DNA from: Hippasteria phrygiana
Lineage: Eukaryota > Echinodermata > Asteroidea > Valvatida > Goniasteridae
Direction of reading: 5' to 3'
Length of the DNA: 64,000 bases
Assembly: GCA_037893225.1 (NCBI GenBank)
Contig: JAZGUH010000556.1
Location: 986,001-1,050,000, forward strand
The position numbers and the translations under genes are program-made. Positions within the stretch are counted from its first letter, which is position 1; each line of letters opens with the position of its first letter. The notes below the pieces were generated by a model, which saw nothing but the letters and a program-made list of their open reading frames with translations, ran no database searches and was not told the origin of the DNA. This document shows, one piece after another, positions 55,929-64,000 of the stretch.

Positions 55929-56150
55929 GTCGACCATCTGGGACAGGCCCACAGGGCATGGTCGTGCTGGTTACCAATACCAACAATTTCATGCTAAACT
56001 GTGGCAAGTGGAGAGGGGAACCAGTGACACAATGCTTCAACAAGCTATCGTTCACACTTAGGTAGTACTGTGCATCACACATTAACAACTGAGTAAACCA
56101 ATGATCCTTGCCAAGTTGAAACGGAACGACTCCATTACAGTTGATCAAGA

Positions 56151-56156
56151 TTTAAT
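56151..56156 (-). terminator. Poly(A) signal ATTAAA for the - strand gene
   Basis: Reads ATTAAA on the minus strand, about 30 nt after the stop codon of the exon at 56187-56285; this spacing is short but workable. Confidence 0.35.
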
Positions 56157-56186
56157 GTTCAATAATTCCACTGTGCATTTTATGAT

Positions 56187-56285
56187 TTAAATCTGCACAA
56201 GGGCAATGCTGATGACAAAGAAAACAACAGCAATGACGACGCCCACAACGTAGATGCACAGTAGGATGGTCTTGGCCGTCGAACC
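56187..56285 (-). CDS. Probable last coding exon: C-terminal membrane anchor, unidentified gene
   Basis: On the minus strand, a polypyrimidine acceptor (ccttcctcccctgcag) precedes 32 codons ending in TAA: GSTAKTILLCIYVVGVVIAV then VFFVISIALVQI. The run is one strongly hydrophobic helix right at the C-terminus, as in a tail-anchored or multi-pass protein. An ATTAAA signal follows about 30 nt after the stop. The earlier exons must lie to the right (above 56300) and I could not find them. The protein family is not recognised. Confidence 0.5.
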   Translation of the reverse strand, partial: GSTAKTILLCIYVVGVVIAVVFFVISIALVQI

Positions 56286-56299
56286 CTGCAGGGGAGGAA

Positions 56300-58600
56300 G
56301 GGGTGAGGAAAAAGTGGCAAGTGTGATTAAACTGGCACAAGAGGGGGGGGGAGTTTGAGGGAAGGGAACAACATGAAATACTGGCATTATGAAGGAACAA
56401 AGGTAGGGCTAGGGGGCTGGGAAAATGCACAACTTTTTGTTAAGGGTTCTTAGGAACTCAAGTTGACCTACAAATGAGGTGGGGGGGGGGGGGCTACATG
56501 GTTTTAGCTGACTCAGCTCAAGTACTTTTAGAAAAGGGTCTTTAGTGGCTACAAGTTGGGGTTAAACAAGACAAGTACAATTTACAGGGTTAGTTTTATG
56601 ACATTACTGAGTGAAACCATCAGGCTGATGTCAGTGTAAGTTGCCAACAACTAATAACGAGTTTGAAATTGTTACAAGGATAACGTTTTGGATATTTATA
56701 GCTGGCACCATAGTTGAGTTTAGTTTGTGTTGACCAAATGTAATTGACAACCCCACAAAAAAATGCCGAAAGAAATCAAGTAAAGTTTGTGGCTCATCGC
56801 TAAAAAATCTTAGACCAAATATTTTGTTATTAAATTTCTTCCTTTTTTTTTTGGGGGGGGGGGCTAAATCAAACAGATAAAACAACCCTAATTGCAGTCA
56901 CTACAATCTCACAAAAGATTTATCGATTGGACTACCTTGGTGTGTGTTCAAATAACATTTTCACATTTGGATGGGTGAGGGGGGTTCATATTTATAGTAA
57001 ATATTGTGACGCTGACCTATTTTAAAAGTTTTGTGTTCATAGTTGATGGAAAAACACAAGTTATGTGACTTACATGCATGTAAAGACCCTTCCAGTACCA
57101 AGCTGACAATGTCCAAAATTTCACAAAGTAATTGAGCTTGAGTCGTACAAAATGAGATTTTAGGATTTGTTTTTTACCTTTTAATTAACATTTTCATGTA
57201 AATCTCGGTCAAGACTATGTGGAATCATGATAATTGGGACCAAATTTGAATTTCAAAGCCATTCGAACTCAAAGGGATTAAAGGCAGAATGCAACGAATC
57301 CCACTGCAAAAAATGGTAAATGTAATTGAAATGATTCACAATGGAGACATTGTACGTAGAAACCAAATGCAGAATTTTGCTGCAATTTCCCAAAGAGGAC
57401 CTTTCTGCCCTCCAAGAAAGACCCTTTTGGGGAAGCAGCAGGAATGAATTTTTGTATTTTTTTGGCCATGTAGATAATGACAGCACAGCAATTGCTATTG
57501 ATACAAATGACAAAGTAAGTTCTTTGTATATAGCAATAACGTCCTGGCTCCAAATAAATGAGGCTATATATGGAAAGCACGTGATGCAACACTTGTGCGC
57601 TGCATTTATTTGGATATACTTCCAGATCAAATGACGTCACACAAAGAGGATAACTCGGACACAATCTCACACTGCTGCTAAGAAGAAAATTACGCTTAGC
57701 AGATTTGTGCACAGGAACCAGCCAAACCAACGTACATCGAGTGGCGGTTTAGTTGGTCACCGACATTTGCTAAGCGAGAATTTTCTGTACTTAGTGTAAG
57801 CAGCTCTTTAATACCAATGACACTTGGTCAACAAAGGGGGGTAATAGCGACAACGGGGAAAATGATAATTAATCTTTTCACAAGACACGTGCAATGCAGT
57901 TTTTCACAAAAATTATTAGTTCCAAATGGCACGTGCATCGCTGTATTTTTTTTAAAAAGCTTTCGATGGCAGACAGGAATTTTTAAACCATTTTAATCGG
58001 GATGAGCTGGGGAAAGGAGGCATGATTTACATGTAAAAAAATGCAAGAACGAAAATGAGGCATTAATAAACGCTGCAAGCTGTTAAACAGAAGGGAACAG
58101 GCAAATATGAAGAAAACAAAAATTAACAAAATAAAATGAAAGGCGTTTTACATTTTGTATGTGTTTTACATCAGTGTAATGACAACTTGCTGTTCTATGA
58201 AAGCCCCATCCTGATAATTCAACACTGAATGATTCTCAAACTTCCCGTAACAAATAATGTATGGGCCTGTCCCCCCTTCCCCCTAAAAAGGTATTTTTGT
58301 TTTACATTTTGGTGGGTTGAGGCAAAGTTTTCGTACAAGTTTTGCCTTAAGGGGTCCCACGCACAAGGGTAACGACAGGGACAATGGGGCCCCACGAGGT
58401 AGTCTTTAGAAATCTTGGGACCCCACGAGGAAAACGCTGTGGAGTTTGAGATTTCAACAGGAACAAAGGAGAACAAAAGTAGGAAAGTATAGTGAACAAT
58501 AGTGGTTTCCCATAAGGGTGCATGTGAGGATGGGTGCATGTGTAAATACCGGCAATCGTGGACTTGTTGGGACAAAAGAGTTAGGGCGTAGACGAAGGGT
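56300..58600. other. Repeat-containing stretch without defended exon
   Basis: Holds pieces of repeat families seen elsewhere: AAAGGCAGAATGCAACGAAT (57280, cf. 50330) and AACTCGGACACAATC...TGCTAAG words (57660-57810, cf. 33776). No exon of either flanking gene is identifiable. Confidence 0.35.
56480..56494 (+). repeat. Poly-G tract
   Basis: About 13-15 G in the presumed intron of the - strand gene; a further G run lies at 56853-56862. Confidence 0.8.
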
Positions 58601-58609
58601 CCATGATTG

Positions 58610-58720
58610 ACCGAACGTCGACGATTTAAAATCGTGTACAAAACATATAGGGAGGCCTTCCGAAAAAGTACAAATAAAAGAGGGACAATAGGAGGTCCGC
58701 GATTGCCGGTATTTACACAC
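58610..58720 (+). mobile_element. Dispersed repeat (AGGAGGTCCCCGATTGC family)
   Basis: AAAATCGTGTACAAAAC, GGGAGGCCTTCCGAAAAAGT and GAGGGACAATAGGAGGTCC match 25006-25100. Two copies in the window. Confidence 0.6.
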
Positions 58721-58820
58721 TTGTATGGGTGGGTGGGGGAGGGGGTTGGAGGTCAAAATCTCCCTGCTTTGAATTTTTTTATGCAAATATTGAAAGAGCA
58801 TGTCAATTCATTGTCCTTTT

Positions 58821-58866
58821 TTTGGGGGGTGGGGGGGGGAGGGGGAGGGGGAGGGGGTGGGGGAAG
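58821..58866 (+). repeat. (GGGGGA)n G-rich tract
   Basis: Purine-only GGGGGTGGGGGGGGGAGGGG region, a potential G-quadruplex former. A similar GGGGAG tract lies at about 17895-17945. Confidence 0.85.
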
Positions 58867-59133
58867 AAGGTAGGACATTCTGTTGGACATGATATACTCT
58901 GTCAAAAAAAATGTGAGGGTTAAATAAATTTTGTATGATAGTACCAATTTTTGAAAACACGTAGTCTGTGATTATATTAGTTACCCAGTGTGCGTGAGTG
59001 GGTCAAAGGAAAACATACAGTAGTGTTTCTGTGTTCTGTAAGCCATTGCTCGAGCCAGTGACTCATTTGTTGATAGAGCATGCAAGTTCACCTACAAAAT
59101 ATAACAGGATTTGCCGCTACAATTTGTACAACA

Positions 59134-59203
59134 TTAACCCTGACAGTCCTAAATCCTCAAATTTTAATGCGATTTTGCATGCACCCTAGGGTGTTAGGGT
59201 TAA
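59134..59203. mobile_element. Minimal 70-bp TTAACCC element
   Basis: Starts TTAACCCTGACAGTCCTAAA and ends with the inverse of TTAACCCTAACACCC; TTAA on both borders. A single ATCCTCAAA word inside. The smallest complete member of the CCCTAACCC-ended elements here. Confidence 0.55.
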
Positions 59204-59279
59204 AGTTTTTTGTTAATAAACTTAGGTTAATAAAACAAACCACTGCACTTTACAACATTCTGAAAAAAAATTCAAATTA

Positions 59280-62200
59280 ACGTCGAACATGGGAATGAAA
59301 GTTTGACCTCAATGTCTGATTAATCGATTGTGCATGAGAAGTTAGTGGCTAGACTAGTCTGTGTTTGACACCAAAAAGATCACACAAAAAAAGTGATTCG
59401 GAATGGTGCAAAAACGTGCATGCTCTATTCTTGTTGGATGGGAGCAAGATTGGTTTTCAGTACATCATTTTCATCAATCTGGAATACATCAATGTCTTCC
59501 TTTACCCGTTTTGTGAATTTCAATGGTTGTATGGCTTTTTATGGACATATGTAGCAAAAAATATATGACTGAGCACGGAAATTATTAACAATGGAATAAA
59601 TGCCAAAATGCAAGCCATTTCTAAAAATAATTATTGTCCAAGCTGAAACACAATGCAATGAATAATACTGGGTATGCATATGCATGATTTGAACGAAAAG
59701 TAGGAAGGTTATATTAGACCAATCGGAATGCAGGGTTATCATTCACAAAAGATGAATAAACATTAGGGGCCTTGACCTCTCGAGTCACTTGCGATATACA
59801 TGGCCCTTCCAGCATCATGTCATCCTGTAGAACGGGACAGATTTGCACAGAACAAGACAAGAAAACGATTAGCCCAAATTTGTCGTTAAACAATTTGACT
59901 TCAATGAGTACACATTTTAATGACGGATGTGAACATGTGCGGATCGTTGGATGACATTGAGGTGTAGCTACCGGCTAATTCAGTTAGATTTTTTATGAGT
60001 ACTTAATAAACTTGAAAATGAGATTGTGTCGTCATAGTTTGGTCAAACCACGTCAATGAATAAACCCTGTTCACCGTGAATGTTATAATCAATTTCAATT
60101 CGCATTTCCAAGGGGTTGACCAAGTGGTACTTTCCTGGCCTTCCACCGATCCAGGTTCGAATCCCACTGGGATCAATGTCTAGATTGGGCATGCAACCCT
60201 GCCTGATTCCGTGGGTTTTCATCCCGCCTCTAAAACTAAACATTTCTTCAGTTTCTGCAGACTTGCAAGTTTACAGAGCAACATGCAGTTTTGAGGAATA
60301 AAAATCACAATTTTCTAACGATAATAATATAAAAAAAGCGACCCATTCCATTAAAATCAGAAATGGGTTGGAAACAGAGCTATGCGTTAGCAGTCTACAA
60401 ACTCCTTATTCCCTACGTTGTGTGCAAGATGGGAGAATGATTTAAATCATCTTCAGATGGCACTGCGTGGCTGTTCTACATGCAACGCCACATTTTGCTC
60501 GCTTTTAGTGTCCGATTAATGAGGGCGCACTTTAACTTGAATTGGGATTTGAGAGGTCAATAGAGGGGGTATTGTGATTGGACGTCTGGTTCTGATGGTA
60601 TGAATAAGGGCAGACACCAGAAATACACAGACCGTTCGCACGCGTCCGGACGGGTTCCTTCCCGTTCTGAACGGCCTCCGTTCCTTCCCCGTGCCGAACA
60701 GCCTTTCGAACGCGTTCCTTGGAAAGCTTGTATGAGAGTGTATTGTTATGTTAATAGGCCGTTCCTTTGCGTGCGTGAACGGGTCATCACTAAAGAAGAT
60801 CCGAAGTGCATGATGCTTAGGGAAAAACTCTGTACCGAATTTAGCTTGGAATTAAATCTGATTTGTAATTTGAAAACCGGACATCGACTGCCATTATACA
60901 CCGGGTCATACACCTTCCAGTTTTTGATAGCCAGTAGGCCTATTGTCACAGTTCTTTTTCGCAGTGTTCAAATTCCTCAGTGAAATATCACAAAGGCCTA
61001 TGCCTAACATTTCAGTCCAATCATGAAGCTAGCCTGAAAAAAATCTTCCTTGTCATTGGTTATATTCTCACAGGCCTATATCAACAAAGGCGCCGACTCA
61101 AAGAATTTTCCCTGACCCACTTATCTCCGAAAAAAGATACCGGTAGATCGTATTACTTATGTTGTCAGTCGGCTGTCAATCATTGACTGGAAAGCTCTTC
61201 CGAGAATTTTTTAATTTATTTTTTAAATCACTCGTAATTTTATTATCCGGATGAATTTATTCCTCTCTTGGTCCCAACCGTAAATCACAAGAATCCTAGT
61301 CTAATGCCAAGTAAGCCAATTTTACGAAGAATTTGTTTTTCTCTTCTCGTTAGTAATAGTCTGAAAAAAATCCACTGCCTAGTAAATTCCCAAATTCCCT
61401 CATTATCTAATTAAAGAAATTCTATGGGTAACAGCGCTTATTATCTGCTTGTCTTGAATTCACTAACTAGCTAGTCCATCCGTAAACAAGACAAAAAAAT
61501 GAAGCATTGCTTATTGCTTGCATCATCCATTAATTTAAACAATCTGAAAATCTTTTTCAAAAATTTACGGAACTCCCAAACACGTTCTCAGCAAATTTCA
61601 GGAGGAAATTTAATACGATTTATGTCCAGATTTCTTTTAATCTAACAAAACACGATCTCCTTCCTATGTCATTAAATTAACAGGCCTTTGAAAAAATGCT
61701 TCCTAATAAATGGCCATTTCAAGATAAGAATAAAATTTGTTGCATTATGATATTCATCTTCCTGTATAGTGCAGAAACCTCCGCTGGAGTACATGTATAC
61801 TCGCGCACATTATTATATCTTGTGTTATCTTTGGTGTATATGAAAAAAAAAATTCTGAGCCCCGGAGCATATATTACGTACCCTTCATCAGTAATATTCC
61901 AAAGATTAAGTTTATTTTGGGTTCTCTAGTTTTTGGCGAGCTGCAATACAGATGCGTGCCTATTTGTTTTGTTATATTAAAATGGATAGAATGAGATTCT
62001 GATGGAGACGGGATTGGATTAATATTAGTTGTAGTGAGGATGGAGGTGGTGTGGGGCATCCCCCTCCCGGCCTTTAGCAGCGAGCCATGACGGCTTTGCC
62101 GCAGAAAAAAGAACGAACTTCAAAGATTTAAGGGGAAATTTATTTTCGATTTTCTGATTTGGGAGGAAATATGCATTGATTGTTCTCATTTATTCAGTCT

Positions 62201-63460
62201 ACGGCCATTATATTCTTAGGCTAAATATAAATGTACGTTACACTTGTAAATAAAATACCTTTGAAAAGTCCTGGTCTTCATTTTTAGGAGGGGGTACTGG
62301 AGGGGGTACTGGACTTATGCTTAGTACTTGTTTTCGAAGGAAATAAACTGTGGAAGGCTTCTATGTTACTTGAGAAATGGACCTATCAATGAATTTCAAA
62401 TGTTTTAATCAGAGCCGAAAAAAAATATTTTTAAAGGTTATACTTCTAATTACTATTGTTAACATTGTTATAACAGTATTTTTATGACGTTGGTAGACAT
62501 GGTATAAGTTAAACATGAATATGTATGAAGCTATACACGTACGTCACAAGCTAATTGTCTAGGCAATATTGTTACTATGGACACGCCGTCAGATCTGAAA
62601 TTCCCATGTTTGGGCGGTCCCCTGGAATGTTAGCATCACCTCATTGGTGAAGTAATATCGTCGTCATGACTTGACTGTTTTGCGCTAGGAAAAGTTTTTA
62701 CACATATTCTTGGCTATGAGCCAAACTGCCTACGTCTGTCTTTTGACGCGCCAAGACTATTGTTTAGAGTTAAGTTGCAAACGGCTGTTTGGTGTGCTAA
62801 CTCATTCAGCTTAGACTTAGGAAGGAATTTTCAATATATTTTTTTCATACCACGTTCATAATTTAATCAAAGAAAGTAAGAATGATTGCAGATGTTAAAG
62901 TAACATAAATCATCCAAGTATAATTCGTATTATGTTTGCCTCTGGTACTGCAGTTTTTGGAGTTTTAAATCTGTGCAACTAGTGGGGTATTCTTAAAAAT
63001 GGAATAATCACATTGTCAGGGTCCACTTGATAATGTATTTAATACACAGTACACACTTTACTGAATCTGTTTTGTTTATTATCAGATACTGCCAGCTTAG
63101 GTGTTTTATGCTAAAATGTCGACACATTAAAATCTTCATAAACGATGCAAAAATTAACTGGATATGTTTTAAGCTCAACAAAGAAATTTTGCAAAAGTAC
63201 ATGTACATCGTTCAGCCAATCATAGTAATCTGATCAGAAATCATGTTCACACTTTCAAATTCTTTTTCAGGAAGGTTGTATACGTAAAGCCAGCGTCAAA
63301 ATCATTACAAAAATAGATTGTTTACTAATGCTGATAATCCTGATAATAACAGAAGGCTTCGAAATAGTAAAATGGAATGGTAAAATAATTGGAAGTGTCA
63401 TAATAACCACAACTCCTATTGTCAAGAACGAACGAGTCCGTGCCCCTACAATGTAGTACC
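59280..63460. other. AT-rich stretch, no defended exon
   Basis: No exon or well-supported element. A B-box-like word (CCAGGTTCGAATCCCACTGG near 60150) hints at another decayed tRNA-like SINE. GAACG/CGTTCC words cluster at 60630-60780. Confidence 0.35.
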
Positions 63461-63470
63461 GGTATATTAA

Positions 63471-63515
63471 ACCATGGAGTTAGGAAACTCCATGATTAAA
63501 CCATAGAGCTCTATG
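63471..63515. repeat. Two adjacent mini-hairpins
   Basis: CCATGGAGTTAGGAAACTCCATG and CCATAGAGCTCTATGG lie side by side; the first shares CATGGAG ends with 48718 and 53152. Confidence 0.55.
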
Positions 63516-63639
63516 GTATACTGAGCATTGGCCGACAAACTGTAGTCATGTAGGCTGTAACATCTGTTGGGGTTCTTGGCTTGACACTCAATGTCAAGAG
63601 TCGAGTCCATTGCAAGTTTCATCAGCCCGTCGTGACGGT

Positions 63640-63960
63640 GCAGCATTGTTTGCAACTACAGAGCTCAAAATCCGCCTGCAAATTCACAGGCACAAGGAAA
63701 CGGGAGAGATCGAGAAGGTGCGTGGCGCACGCTGTTCATGTATCGTTCATGTATCGCCCGGTGTAGCATGATGACCGTACACTGCGTGCGGCGCGGGCAG
63801 CACTAGCAGCCGGCCCCACACTGTACAAGTACAAATGTATGGTACTGTACTTTATGCATCTAGCACAGTACATACGCACAGCGCATAGGGCCGGCAGGCC
63901 CTGAACATGTACAATGTACATGTACGTACAATGGGGAGCACGCTCTTGGTGCGTGATACG
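63640..63960. promoter_or_regulatory. CpG-richer segment at right edge
   Basis: GCGTGCGGCGCGGGCAGC and GCGCATAGGGCCGGC words with ACATGTACATGTACGTACA nearby. It could be a promoter island; the minus-strand frame below it (63467-63655) starts MLHRHDGLMKLAMDSTLDIE but has no confirmed donor or homology. Confidence 0.25.
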
Positions 63961-64000
63961 AGTTCATTGCTTTCTTATTTGGTTGCCCTAAACTTGACCC

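Noticed and set aside
63467..63655. 62-aa minus-strand ORF at a CpG-rich edge as the first exon of the - strand gene
   Set aside because: Composition looks protein-like, but no consensus donor was found and nothing links it to the last exon at 56187-56285.

Overview
The window is animal nuclear DNA: one large, intron-rich gene in a sea of small transposable elements and simple repeats. The gene content, tRNA-headed SINEs, short TIR elements, many long G/C homopolymers and frequent ACATGTACATGT-type words suggest a marine invertebrate deuterostome. An echinoderm, perhaps a sea star, is my best guess; this is inference, since no species marker is visible. There are no prokaryotic operons, CRISPR arrays or rRNA genes.

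Positions 1935-46873 (+) hold what looks like the complete coding region of an oxysterol-binding protein-related protein 9 (ORP9/OSBPL9) orthologue in 18 exons with consistent GT-AG boundaries and reading phases. The joined product is about 874 residues: N-terminal PH domain (exons 1-4), helical linker (exons 5-6), acidic linker with an FFAT motif (exons 7-9), the ORD lipid-transfer domain with the EQVSHHPP signature (exons 10-18), then a long C-terminal extension that I do not recall from vertebrate ORP9. The extension carries an unbroken run of 117 glutamines, encoded by 98 CAA codons followed by mostly CAG. Known biology of the family: ORP9 binds PI4P through its PH domain and VAP proteins through FFAT, and moves PI4P, sterol or phosphatidylserine at ER-Golgi/endosome contacts.

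Intron 4 (about 15 kb) contains an intronless class A GPCR gene on the opposite strand (15652-16590). Introns 1-17 also hold LINE reverse-transcriptase remnants, two tRNA-like SINE families, TTAA-flanked elements with CCCTAACCC-like ends, a Harbinger-like MITE with TWA target duplications, several fold-back elements, and tandem arrays with regulatory-looking words (TTCTGGGAA at 31258-31615; TGCGCGC/GCATGCGC at 36593-36750).

Downstream of ORP9 (46874-51861) are three RFX X-box-like palindromes just past the stop codon, a very long palindrome at 48299-48463 and further repeats. A probable first coding exon of an unidentified + strand gene lies at 51862-51964, with CCAAT, E-box and NRF1-like words upstream. 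A probable last coding exon of an unidentified - strand gene, encoding a C-terminal membrane anchor, lies at 56187-56285. The rest of 56300-64000 is repeat-rich with no exon I can defend.
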